Positions 1 to 11,699 of a DNA stretch of 64,000 bases are shown here, in pieces. The notes under the pieces are model-generated. The model ran no database searches, was not told the DNA's origin, and saw only the letters and a list, made by a program, of their open reading frames with translations. Made by a program: the position numbers and the translations under genes. Origin of the DNA: Galerina marginata (Eukaryota; Basidiomycota; Agaricomycetes; Agaricales; Galerinaceae). Location: contig JAECYW010000001.1 in assembly GCA_023014335.1 (NCBI GenBank), forward strand, positions 2,232,001 through 2,296,000, written 5' to 3'. How positions within the stretch are numbered: position 1 is the first letter of the stretch; the number at the start of each line of letters is the position of its first letter.

Positions 1-2120
1 AGGCGTGTTCGGTACCTACCTACCTCTGAAAGGATGCCCAGTCTGTCGTACCGCACTTCTCCGCGTAACTCTCGCTAATTTATCTTGGATTAGTGCCGAA
101 CAATGCTTGAAGATGTGTGACCTCAAGGCTTTTGTTGATGTTATGGCTGGCTCATTGGGCATCGAACAGAAGAAGCGGACAATACGTAGTGTGGAACTGG
201 CTGCTAAGGTATGCTAACAACATCGGCTCTCAGCGTTGACTAATTATCGCAGTTCTAGCCTCATCCTCCACTTTTCCTCGATGAACCAGCTAGATTAGAT
301 TCTCAGAGTGCTTGGGCTATTAACTCGTTTCTTCGGAATTTAACTGACAACGACTAAGCCATCTTAGGCTTGTAAGGCAGTCCCTTTATAAACTTCCACA
401 TCCTTAGCTACTGTCGTGTCCTTGATATTCACCAGGTATGCCCTGCGTATAGAAGCTCCTAACTTTGCTAACCCTGTGGCTTCAGGTCAACCTTCCGCTG
501 AATTACTTTCGGCAAGTCGACATTATCTGCCTCTGAATTGGCCTAACATTTTGGTCAAGACTTTTGATAAACTGTTGTTGCTTCGCAGGGGCGGACAGAC
601 GGTAATTCGGAAATATGCGTGAAAGTGCAGAATGGGCGAAGGTTGTCGATCTAGCCACTGTTGAAGGGGACTAACAATTTATTAGAGCCGAATACATGCT
701 GTATATCATCGGGGCTGGAGCCACGGCGGTCAGCGGCCGAGATTAACATGTCATCTAGCTCAAATCCAAGCAGTTCAAAGACTTTGAAGATGTTATTGAG
801 GAAGTCCACAGAGAAAGACGAAAGCACCCACCTGTTGGAGCAACTGTCAAGACCGAGTTCGTCATTCCGTGTGCCTTTCAAGCACGAACACTTCTGAAGA
901 GACAAAACTTGGCCAACTGGCGCGACCCGATATACCTCATGTCAAAACCCAGTCTGAACATCATTGGGGGACTTTTGATCGGTTTTACGTTATTCAAAAC
1001 CAAGAATTCTATCCAAGGAAATCAGAATAAGCCTTTCGTACGTCTTTGTTCGCTTTGAGGCGTTTGTCACCAGCGACTCTTTCTGAGGCAATTTTTATGG
1101 GAAATTTTCTAGTAAGCGTGAACTGGACTGCCTTTCATTATTTAAACTGACTGGTTTATTGTAGAGTGCCCCTCTTGGCGGCCAACTTCACGTTCCTTAC
1201 ATATAGGTATATACACCAATTTCGGCCACTTCTTTTCGTTGCTGAAGGCTGGATGAATCAAGATGCGGAACATTTATGAGATTCGAGATTGTTCCAGCAA
1301 GCTGTATCACTCGTCCGCCTTGAACATAGTCCAAGTTTTGATAGAACTTCCTTGGAACATTTTAGGTTCTTCCCTGTTCTTCTAGTGCTGGTTCTGGACC
1401 GTCTGCTTTCCGACTTCAACCGCTGGGTTTACTTACCTCATGTACGGCGTCTGTTTTCTCATTTACTACACCACAATCGCCCTGGCTATTGCATCTATGA
1501 GCCAGACTGCAGAGATAGCCGCCATCATGTACTCTTTCTTGTTCACACTTGTCCTGACATTGTACGTGCGTCGTATGCCTTCTTTATCTGCTAGGTTTTC
1601 ACTCGCTTTTCAACGACATTAGCAACGCCGTACTACAACCATTCAGACAGCTTGGCTGGCGGAAGTGGATGTACCACCCTTCGCCATATACTCACTTCAT
1701 CGGTTGGCTAAGGTAGGCTATAGTTATCTGAAATAATACCCTACTGACTCTTCTTTCTAGCCGTTGGACAGGAATTGAGTACGTATTGGCAAATGGAGGA
1801 TATCTCGATAGTTTGGGTGCTACATCCGATTGTCGAATTTGCCCATTCACTGATTCAGGTCGATAGACCAGTGGTTGGGTCGATCATTCAACATCTACTA
1901 TAGATGCTATGGCACGATTTCGGGATTTTCTGCGGATATATTATGTTCAATGTAAGCGAATATTATCTATGACTGACTATCATGATCATTTCTCTTCGTC
2001 TGCCTATGTACATACGCCTGTGTTCTGACCGTCAACCCTCGAGTGAACTGGACTCCGCCCTCAGTTGACATTGCAAAAAATGCTCGAAAAGTCGACAACA
2101 GTGCTAAACGGGTGAATTAG
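1..2120 (+). pseudogene. Decayed PDR-type (ABCG) ABC transporter, C-terminal half
   Basis: Fragments in all three plus frames follow the order of a fungal pleiotropic drug resistance transporter. Around 110-210 is the end of a nucleotide-binding domain (EQKKRTIRSVELAAK, where functional copies read EQRKRLTIGVELAAK). Around 260-330 is a Walker B-like FLDEPA with LDSQSAWAI. Around 555-600 is FDKLLLLRRGGQTV, then EYMLYIIGAGATAVSGRD near 685. The second membrane domain follows: MSKPSLNIIGGLLIGFTLFK (about 940-1000), NIYEIRDCSSKLYHSSAL (about 1270), LMYGVCFLIYYTTIALAIASM (about 1437) and QPFRQLGWRKWMYHPSPYTH (about 1640). Breaks include an in-frame stop after SSLFF near 1388, a stop inside the domain near 735, a stop near 1866 and a frameshift near 1900. 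A live copy would export hydrophobic compounds at the plasma membrane. This copy cannot. Its 5' end lies outside the window. Confidence 0.85.
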
Positions 2121-2926
2121 GGACTTGCCAGCACTTGCGCATTGAGATCTCAGACCAACAGCGGGAAAGAATCAGTGTCGACATAGGACTTGGATGTCAG
2201 GCGTATCTCCTTGAGGTTCGAAAAGGCACCATCCTGCAGTAAGCCTCACCGTGACGCTCTTGATATAGGATTGTCGCGTAGAAGTTTATACGAGGATGAG
2301 CGGAAGAAAAAGGGTAGACAACCACAGGCGCGGCTTATTTTTCCAAGCGTTCGGTCCTTTCCCAGCCTAGAGAATTCTTCCCGCCTCTTCTCTTTCATTC
2401 TGTCTTTCATTGTACGTTAATTGTTATGGAGAAAAAGAGAAGATAGATTACGTACCGTGTTTAGAGGTCGATCGACGCTGGTGTCAGCTGATGCAGGTGG
2501 GACCGAGGGAGCTGCCGCAATGTCAGATTGGGTGTGGTAACGATGTCGGGAATATCCCGCAAAAAGTCGTATTCAATGACTTCCAGAACTGCTCGAGAGT
2601 GCGACATAAAAACTGAAGAGCATCAGCTCCCTACGCCTCTGGTTGGTCAAAACGGAGAGATCCTGATCCACGAATCAAATCTGCCTCCAATGTCGTGTCA
2701 TTCATGCGAAAGAGTACAATATTTCCGGCGCATTGCGCCAGGATTGCCCAGCATTCTCCAGAGTACTGTCACAGTAACGAGTTTGGTTCGAATAGCTTAT
2801 TCAACTGGGATTAAACAACGAGGCTTATTTATTTTAGTTTTCGAATTTTTGAATTACTGAAAACGGTATACCCATTTCCTGAAACGAATAAGAAAGTTCT
2901 GGAAGTCAGAGAATTAAATCGTTGAG
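2121..2926. other. Intergenic, no gene recognised
   Basis: Only short unrelated open frames occur here, none with recognisable content or plausible splice partners. It separates the dead transporter from the next gene. Confidence 0.5.
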
Positions 2927-2935
2927 TATATAAAT
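2927..2935 (+). promoter_or_regulatory. TATA box of the 364-aa gene
   Basis: TATATAAAT lies 67-75 bases upstream of the ATG at 3002, a plausible distance for a fungal core promoter. The call rests on motif and position only. Confidence 0.5.
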
Positions 2936-3001
2936 GATCATACCGTAAAAATCCTTCGCTCTTCCGAACTTCAACTACCACCCCAGAACTGTTAATCAAC
3001 A

Positions 3002-4207
3002 ATGGTGTCAACATCCACTGAACGTGAATCAGATGTTACATCAAGTCTGGCTCACCCTCGTACATCGACAATGCCCTCGTTGCAACCAGGCGCTGCAGTC
3101 AGCGCCCCCTCCAGAGCGACGTCTGAATCCGTCCAAGCGCCGCGTAGCTCTACCAATCTTCTTTCCCCCGACGAACTACTGGAACAAAAATTCGAGCATA
3201 CGAAGCGAGGACTCGTTGAAGAAGGCTTTTACCTAGCCGATCCGTCTATTCTCCACAGCGTCGTCTGGAAGCGCTTTGGACGGGAAGATCGACTCGTCAC
3301 CAAAGTCTCTGCGCACGGCGCTGACGCTGCTTTAAAGATGTATGCCGTCAACCCACACGAGACTCCGGAAGAAAATAAGACGGAGCCCGCAATGGCCGAT
3401 CTTTCTATTGTGGTCAAGATAACCCAGGACGATTTCTGGATGACCTCCTGCGGAATGTGGAAGGGATCGTCAATGATTTTTCCAACATTCGCCGATGTTA
3501 AGCTCAGTTGTACTGGGGCTGCGCCAGACGACGGCGTGTTTCACACCGACTACCCTGCAGCGGTGACAAACATGCAGTGGCTGATGGGGAAGGCTGAAAC
3601 CAAAGGCGTCAAGGTTAAAAGAGGAGTGCTCATCCCCAAAGAAATGTCGCACAAGTTTAAGTTTCGACATAGTCTCTTTGACGTACGCTTTTTCTTTTTG
3701 ATATTGCTGCTGCAACATTTTCTGATTATGGATTCTGTAGTTGATTAGAGCTGATGAAGGTCTATCCGAGGCTGACGGTACGATTACCTTGGTTACCTGA
3801 CATTCATACTGATGCCCACTTGAACGATAGATTTGCCATCCTCATTCTCCATAAAAAATTGGCCTGCCGTTTATAATGAGGCAAAAGAAGCACTCGAGCG
3901 CATGGCTGAAACTCACCGCGTCAACCCACTCCCTGCCTATGATCTCCGTGGCAAGCTCATCGAACCTGCCAAATACCGATCGAGCCTTGAGGGGGCCGTT
4001 GTGCGGATTCATTTCAATCTTTACCATTGGTCAATTGCGACCAACTCTCCAGCAGATACATATGCCGCCGATCTTTTGAAAATCAGAGTCTTAGTGCCCC
4101 CTCAGAACAGCTGGGCACCCAGCACACCACGCAGGAGAAGAGTAATGGCCAATGACGTCCCGATGACCAGCCCTAGTATCCCCAGCCCTAGCAAGAGGAT
4201 GACTTGA
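3002..4207 (+). CDS. Conserved basidiomycete hypothetical protein, 364 aa
   Basis: Three exons, join(3002..3682,3741..3777,3831..4207). The introns are 58 and 53 nt, with GTACGC/TAG and GTACGA/TAG ends, and all phases close to a single stop. The first 55 residues are Ser/Thr/Pro-rich and look disordered. Residues about 60-240 form a folded part (LEQKFEHTKRGLVEEGFYLADPS, VVKITQDDFWMTSCGMWKG). The C-terminal part has YDLRGKLIEPAKY, then GAVVRIHFNLYHWSI and IRVLVPP, followed by a basic Pro/Ser tail. This matches my memory of a lineage-specific basidiomycete family, often near repeats, with no assigned function. A TATA box sits 67 bases upstream. No catalytic motif is visible and I assign no function. 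Confidence 0.75.
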
Positions 4208-4775
4208 AGGATGACTTGAACTCGTTGGGAACTTGCTGAATAAAGTAGGAAGGCACAGGATTAGGAAATTGGACAAAGGCGCTAACTGACGTGGACAGTA
4301 GATAAATCCAAATTGTTGTGTTCGCAATTGAACAAAATTCTTGTTGATCGTTATGTAAGGTAGACAATCTTCACTAAATACTCGCCTTCACCCACGGATC
4401 TGCACTCGCCTGGCAAATGTACGTCAGAGGTTTGTTTCGGTGACTCGGAGAGAAATATTTATATATACTCAAGTCTATGTACAGAATATCTGAAGTACCT
4501 ATGTGCATAATTGTCGAACAAAAGTTGAACAGGGCATACGCAGGTGTTGGAGTCGGAGTTCCCGATTGGCAATAGGTATCTTATTGTTCCCTTCATTCGT
4601 ATTCCTTCTTTAACTCTTACCACCATGTCGTAGCACGCACCAGCGATACCTTGCACTTTCATACTTCAACAGCAGGGTCTACAGTCCATGAGCGGGGCGA
4701 CATTGGGATGTAGGACATTGCGCGTCGGGAGGCGTCGGGCGGCTTTTTGCAAAATAGCGTTCCAGGAGGTATTAT
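4208..4775. other. Intergenic, no gene recognised
   Basis: This is the convergent space between the plus-strand 364-aa gene and the minus-strand CDNT gene. No coding segment or repeat stood out. Confidence 0.5.
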
Positions 4776-6324
4776 TCAAAGCTGCATTTTTAAGAGAGAA
4801 AATTTAAATCGTGGACAGAGAAAGTCACTGATAAGATTCACGGGCCATTCTCGCAAAACGTGTCGAGAGTCAGAGGCAAGAATAGTAGAAGGGTCATCAG
4901 GCCTCTGCTGAAATGGTCCAGTTGCTTCGTCCAGATCTGAATTCACGGCGCTAACGAACAAATGGCTCCACACTTTTCTGGATCCGGATTCGAACATGAA
5001 AGGCACTAGACATGTATATTTGGCAGCCCACATAGGCCATCTGGAAATACATACGGGATTCGTTAATGAAGTCCCCATCCCTCTACCGCCTTCCCCTCTT
5101 CTCATTTCCTCTCTAGTCCACTCCCAATTCATCTCAAGAATACCCTCGCTCTCGATGCCATCCAATACTGGGTAGGTTTTCCTGCCCTCCGTCCTCGACA
5201 ACGGTGGCAACGACTCGCTGATCCTTTCCACTTCTAGATTGATCGCCCAGTGCGACGCCGACGATATCCTTTCTATCCTGTTCGCAAAAGCATCAGCCAT
5301 GTCGACGGTGAGTAGATACTCTCGAACATACCATCGCGACCTTTCCTGACTTGTCATTTCTTTCACCTCGCCGCCTTCCCAATCTCCCGGAACGTCTTGC
5401 AGTAAAGAACCCTTCCCGCAAATCCTTCTGTTCCGCCCTGCTGACGTTGCTTCATAGCCGCTAAATAAACGAAGAAGAGGGGTAAGTAATCCGTCAAACA
5501 ATTCGATTCAACCCATTCACCAGAAGCATAGTACTCCCCTCAGATCTTCAATTTTCGAACCTCCCACATCCTCCACTGCTGTTCGTGGTTCCCAGCGCCA
5601 TTGCCATACTGCGAGGGTGCCCACGAGTGTGAATTCGCCCTGAGCAATGATACTTCGTGTCTTGTTCGAACAGGTATTGTCACACATAACTGCCAGCACT
5701 AGAACTAATATTCATCAACAAGCCCAAATGCACCACGGACGACTTGACATACCTCATTCCCGCCGCCGCCGTAAGCCAACCACCACCTATCGTTGACCCT
5801 TTCCTGCTGACACGTATTCGTCGTGCTCCAGGCTGCGAAACATTCCGACGTATTATCGCACATAATCCCAATCACTGCAAGTAAAACTTGTCAACGAAGC
5901 CCGAACGAACTGCAGAAGATAGACGTACCTGACGTTGAGACCTAACTGGGCGGCCGCTCACACCGCAGTAAGCCAGCCATTCTATCGTCTTTATCTTCTT
6001 CGTTTTCGTTGCTAACCCTGGGTTGTTGTGTTCTAGGCTGTACCTACGAGAGCGGGGGGAAGGAGTTGGTAAGTACACCTCTTGATCAACCGTAAAACCA
6101 ATCAACTGATCTTTTTGATTCTGTTTCTGTTTCCAGTCCCGATGATTGGAGTGTGGAGGCGCAGGGTTTCCGGCGTGAGTCACCGCGTGACGACAAGCGG
6201 CACATGCCCAGCCGATGGAGACGAGGATGAAGAGCTCTTGGACCGAGGAAATGTCGCCGAATTGAAGACACTCCTCCAGTATGTCTAGCTCAATTTTCCC
6301 AATAAAAAACATAGGATATCTCAA
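4776..6324 (-). CDS. Unrecognised multi-exon protein with repeated CDNT modules
   Basis: Minus-strand coding blocks are 6324..5929, 5874 to about 5752, 5698..5521 and 5460..4776. The last junction (donor GTGAAT, acceptor TTTAG, 59-nt intron) closes in frame as LCFC-GYEATSAGRN. Two successive blocks carry a related unit: WLAYCGVSGRP, then IGIMCDNTSECF, and WLAYGGGGNE, then LAVMCDNTCSN. This points to exon duplication. The last block (about 228 aa) is charged, with no motif I know. The first two introns have good borders, but the phases do not join cleanly with the donors I chose. Either alternative donors are used or the gene is starting to decay. The start at 6324 is uncertain. No function is assigned. 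Confidence 0.4.
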
Positions 6325-6599
6325 ATGAAACCTTGGAAACTAGGCTCTCACCCATCACAAGCTCCTTGGTTCAGGAAATAAGGCATACTGTGCCCTCCAT
6401 GAGTTGTATGTCGGACTTAAGAATTGCTACGAGGTTCAAAGGTGAGTCTATTATGCTGCGTGAGCCTATATATGCTCATATATTTCAATGTTTTCATTCA
6501 CAGGGAGCTCTTATCTGAGCTAAGGGGGGATTAACGAAGCTAAGGCGGCAGGTTTTGGAACAACCTGCCAAGTCCTGCGAAGAGTATTCAAGAAGCGAT

Positions 6600-8160
6600 T
6601 CTCAGTCTTGAAACAAGCCTACGACCGGGGATCTTGACATTCCATCAACACCTCCTGTGCTTCAACGAGACGATTACCCTGACGTTCCATTCTGGACCAA
6701 AGCGAAATGGGATGCGCTCGTGGAACGCAAGAAGCTGGCCAACATAACCCACTATGGAATGCTTTCTTGACAGACGATGAAGGTAATGTCCCACCGAAGA
6801 ACAGGTTCAATGAAATCTGGGCCAATATCAAGCTCGCTTTCTACTCCTTATATTATCGTCGCGTCGACCCTACATCGTGGAATAAAAAAATTGACGTAGC
6901 CGCGGCTTATTCCACAACACGATCACCGCAGAATACCTGGAATTTCAGCTTTGCGAAGGAAACTGGAAGATCCAACACTTGGCCACGGAACGTTACCTTG
7001 GGCCAAGAATGTCAGGAAGCCGGGGGATTAAAACGTACCTTCATTGATTACTCTGTTTCCTCGATTTGATTTCTTTGGATCAGGTGCTGTTCCATCTATC
7101 GTCACAGTTGGGCAAAAGCGTCCAGGGCCGCCATTGTAACCTGATACAAAATCGTCAAAGAAACCCCGTGTCGTCGGTAAAATCAATAACCAATGTGACT
7201 TACCTCCCCTTCAGCCTCTAGTGACGAGGGCCGGGACTCAGGATCCGATTACAATTGAGTGAATCTTATGAAGAAAGCATTTACCTCCCGAAACAAGCGG
7301 CCACTCTCTCCATGGAGTCACGAGCCTTAAGCAAAGACGATGTTCCAGATAATGGTCGCAAGGCCATGCCGGTAAGTCCTCTATCCTACTTACTAAAACC
7401 TTCTTTCAGCTTCACAAACCCGTGCGTGCTGTGGCGGCCTCATCCTTGTCCCATTCACCTCTGCCTCAGTCCACGAACCTAGGCGCACCGACTTCTCAAC
7501 ATCAAGTTTCGACCTCGGAAGCGACTGTCCAATCTCAGGTTAATCCCAGCCTGGCGTCGACAACTTAGTTGCCCATTCCGCCCGTACTTCCTACTCCTCC
7601 GACGGCGTCCGTTCAAATGGCTAGCCAGCCAGCGCCATCGACGGCCTCCAACTCCACCGAATATACAAGGCCAGGTGTCCAGCAGCCCGTGCGTCCAGTT
7701 CGTAAACAAAGAGCGTGTTACCCTTTCAGTTTCCTTCATAAGATGATTCATTACTTTCCCTCAGAAACTCCACCCTCAAACAAGCGACGCCATAGTCAAG
7801 TGACGGCCAGTGAAGAAGACTCTTGTACCCTCGGAGACGCTTTTGACGCCTCGGTAAGAAAATTTATTACTCAAAGATCTTTTCGTTTGCTAACATGAAC
7901 TGTGCAGCAACTTTTACATGCACGATTATGTGAAGGATTACCCCAATGCATCTCCTGATGGATTTCGTCGAGCCTGGCCAGATCTTCCGAAACTTGATCC
8001 AGCAGCTCTTCGGGTATGTAAAGTGTATTTTTTTTCCGCAGTGTTACTTATTGTGCCTGCAAACGTGTGGCGTATGGAATCCGTAGCAAAGAACTCAAAG
8101 CGGCCGCGAAAGCCGCGCCGTCTTCATCCGTGGTGAGTCTTACACTATCTCTTTGATGCC
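6600..8160 (+). pseudogene. Decayed copy of a repeat-associated basidiomycete ORF family
   Basis: From about 6650 the plus strand reads LQRDDYPDVPFWTKAKWDALVERKK. After a stop it continues in another frame as LTDDEGNVPPKNRFNEIWANIKLAFYSLYYRR, and after a shift near 6908 as AEYLEFQLCEGNWKIQHLATERY. This order (DYP..FW, ATxxIW, CxxxWKxxxLAxxxY) is one I know from multicopy basidiomycete proteins near transposons, with no defined function. A Pro/Ser-rich stretch (7400-7700) and a block DYVKDYPNASPDGFRRAWPDLPKLDPAALR (about 7924-8012) follow and may belong to the same unit. Frameshifts and stops make it non-functional. Confidence 0.5.
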
Positions 8161-10100
8161 TTCCATCCGCCTTCACCAAATTCCATAGATTGTCGAGCCT
8201 AGTGCACGACGTTAAATGGCTGAAGAGTGTGCAGGCGACTGCCACGGACAATCTTTGGTACTAGCAAATTTGTGCAAATGGACGCAGATGGATTCCAGTA
8301 GGCAGACGCATGCAGACCTTGAGGTGGACTCCGGTAAACGCAGATAGACTCAGACGGGCTCGGACAATATTACAGACTCATTTAAATCACAGAAAAAAAG
8401 TGCTCTTAGAATATTCTCATTTTATATGAGTGATGTACTCCTGACAGTATAAAAGCATCAGGTATGAGGGGATGTATCGCAGACTTGACGAAGTCAAACA
8501 TTTGAGAGTTGTTGAGGGAAAGTGTGCCTCGGCGTGACTCAGGGATCACCGAATCCAAAGTTTGCCAGCCGCTCTATCGCGAGTTGGAGCTCTTATGTAG
8601 ATGAGTTTACCTTTGTTTACATTTTGATGAAGCTCCCCGAGCGATACGAGCGTGCTGGTTCTAGGAGCCTGGTTATGGTTGTGGATCGACGAAAGCCGCA
8701 GCCACCATCGCGACCTGGTAATCCGCAAGCGACAGGACGTACAAACATGGTACTTGCATGCCGTACTAGGAATCTTCATGTTCTTCATGTTCATTTCCGG
8801 CATTTGGGCTGGTAATCTCCTCGTTATGTCTTCTGACTATCCTCTTTGTTCACCTAGACTCCTCGCGAAGAAAGCGACGAGGCTTGAGCGGCAAGTCAAG
8901 TACGGAGCCATTTTCATAAGCAGAGTACCAAGAGTTGCGAGAGCGCCTAGACCTGACGCCGAAGGATGACGCAGCCTGCAGGCCACCATGACATTGAGAC
9001 TGCCAGGAACTGAAGTCGACGGCTTACCTGTGATGATGATTTGTTCGTGTCCCTGTTACCGAACTTGGCTTGTTGACTGTGAAGTAGGTTATAATTCAAC
9101 TTGTGACGTACAATTATCTCGTAGAATTCATAAAAATCTTTTAATGTGGCTGCAATTTGCTGCATTTTCAAAGTGCGTAGTGTTGCGTGCGGTCGAACTG
9201 CATATCTCCAGGCCTCCAAGGATCTGGCGTGGTATCAAGGCAGGAGTTTTAGCTGGCGTCTGTCAATTCCATCCTATTATGGTGTCTACTCTTATAAATT
9301 AGGGAATGAATACTCGAGTCGGAGTCTGGTTCGCAAATGGACAAACAGCCTGTCTTACAGAGAATGTATAGGTTGCACGAAGTCCGATGTACATAGAGCA
9401 TTATTTACATGACGATATACAGTAAGCCCATAGGAGAAAAAGAGAAAAAGCAGACAAACATAGAATCCTAATGCCTAAAATGAAAGTAGTACCGACGAAT
9501 AAAGGTTCGACGATCATCGACTTGTAGATCCTGTGCTTTCTGATCGGCATCCGTTGAGACAGTCCAACGGCGTCAGAAGGGCCAACATAAAGGTTCGAAC
9601 ATCATCCATCTACGCAGCAAGGAGAGGAGAGGTTCTTGGATGAACCACGATGCCAACTTTCATATCCCTCTTTACGGATATCCTTCAATATCGTGAGTGC
9701 ACAATAGTCGAGAGTGAATTTGTCCGTTGTCAAAGAAGGGACATATACAGTGAAGGCGGCAAAGTAGGTTCTTCGTGGCTTCATGAAATGTCGGAGGCAA
9801 GCAACAACGTTGGCAGTGGCAGCGTAAATCCAAGTCGTATCGATGGTCGAGTGAAAGGTCCATCGGAGCCGGTACAGAAACATCCGCAACCAGAGGGACA
9901 TATAGGCACCGTGACTTCCAATGAATCTCAGCATGATATGTGAGTTACGTGGGAGCAGCTCAAGCAGTTTCGAGAAAGACCTAGATCATAACGAAAGAAT
10001 GAGTTACTTAGCATGAACGAGAACCCCGAAGAAGTAAAGGTTTACCTCTGACAGGAAGCAGGCACACCGTGCAGACAGGCATTGACCAGGAGGTACCACA
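8161..10100. other. Long stretch with no recognised gene
   Basis: Both strands carry open frames of 60-110 codons, but none has recognisable sequence, and I could not join them into a model with consistent intron phases. Nothing here is supported beyond relic or intergenic DNA. Confidence 0.4.
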
Positions 10101-10149
10101 ACGCTGGCATACATTGCTTTTCTCAGAGTGCAGCATCCTGCAGTCAGCA

Positions 10150-11685
10150 CGCGTGCAAACACGGTGGAGACCAATTCGATGCACCTACGTCTGGACAGAG
10201 GGGATCACATCCCGTCGACTGACGGCTTTCATGAGCTCCAAACGTTTGTGGAACATTTGTCACTCGAAGAGTAACTCGGCGTAAGCATAGGCGTTCAGCT
10301 TGAATGGCTCAATCAAGGATATGTCGAATAATGGCTGGACAATGGAACAATCTTTATTATAAGGTCCAAAGTGGAGATGGATGATCGTCGTGGACTCACA
10401 TTTCCTCGTGAATTGGTGGCTCAAAGACAACGGATCGATTCTCTTGAATAAACGAAGTCGAATCCATGAACCGCAACGACAACGAATCTTGCCTCGGCCC
10501 AGAAGACGAAAATGATGTCGAAAGTGCTTTGGAAGGATGCCCGAGGCCGTCATTCCACGATCTGGAAATAATTGAATAAATTGTAGAATCCTTCCTCGTC
10601 CGCTTGCACCTGGCCCCAGAGCCAAGAGACTCTTGACCCCTTGCCGGCTTTTCCGCTGACTTCGACAGGGCATGATGTAGGTCCAATGAAGGTGTCAAGA
10701 TGTCGCCAGGAGTCGTCAGCCCTTCTTTTGAAATTATCATGAACCCCATTCATAAACTGCCGCATGCTGCCCGTGTTGAACAAACTTGACTATTCTCCAC
10801 GAGATGAATTCGAGGATGATATCGAAGGCGCCAGGGGAGGCTGAACAGGCGAAGGCAACCTTGGCCAGGCAGGCAATACCGGGCTAGACGGGTTCATGGC
10901 TTTAGTGAGGCTGAAGTAATCAACGCTGCCAATGCGGAGTGGCATATGGGGCAATACGACTGTTTCCTTCTTCCTGCTGAGACTTGGTGGCAAGACCGTT
11001 CCGTGGTCTGTCTGCAAGACGAGCATCGCGACCATGACCAACATCTGTACGTCCTTCTCCTTCGCGATGTCCGCATACTTTGGCTGTTATGTGCTCAGAA
11101 TCCGAAGTGAAATATTACCAAAACATACAATCGTAATAACTTGCGAGGCCAACGAATCTGAGGTCAAGTTTGATCCACCCTCCTTATTATGCTCCACCTC
11201 AGGATCAGTAAACAGCGTCCTAAGCGTCTTGAACACCCGCTCATGATCAAAGCTTCCATGACGCCTCACAGCGCCAGCGTTTGTTTCGCAAGCCTCAGCT
11301 AGCGAATCCACCATGAAGACATAGTCTTCTGCCACCTTCTGATTAGCCCCCGTAAAGCCCCGCGTGCTCTTGAAGGAGATCGTGCTCCTTTGTGGAGAGA
11401 GCGCATAATAATTCGGACCTCCTCTGGGTGTTTCGGGTCCGAGTCGTGCCGCATTTTGTACTGAGGTATGGTAAGGAGGTTGGTCATGGCAACTAGGATG
11501 TTGAGCCCTCTTTCGGGCTGTCGGGGGTCGATGGGCTGCACTGTTCGGTCCATGGCCGCAAGGCCTAATCGACGAACAGCGTCAGAGACGAGAGCTGGGG
11601 ATTGGAAATAACTAGTCTTCTGTTGTTGAGGTTGTGGTAGTGGTTGATCTTGGAGTTGAGCGGCGGACGCGGGCTGCTCCTCCAT
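10150..11685 (-). pseudogene. Decayed WDR59/Mtc5-like (SEACAT/GATOR2) C-terminal region
   Basis: Minus-strand pieces follow the order of the C-terminal half of WDR59/Mtc5, a component of the TORC1-regulating SEA/GATOR2 complex at the vacuole. They are LTIPQYKMRHDSDPKHPEE (about 11460), VAEDYVFMVDSLAEACETNAG and DHERVFKTLRTLFTDPEV (about 11330-11180), KDVQMLVMVAMLVLQT (about 11050), and LNAYAYAELLFEWQMFHKRLELMKAV (about 10295-10220). The last resembles the SYAxxLxRWxLxxKRxExLK segment of the family. A frameshift near 11375 splits RSLHK from the following frame, and several stops interrupt 10950-10250. It reads downstream of, and parallel to, the UTP20 remnant. The family call is from memory of conserved segments and is moderate. 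Confidence 0.45.
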
Positions 11686-11699
11686 GCTTTTGTTTCCTG

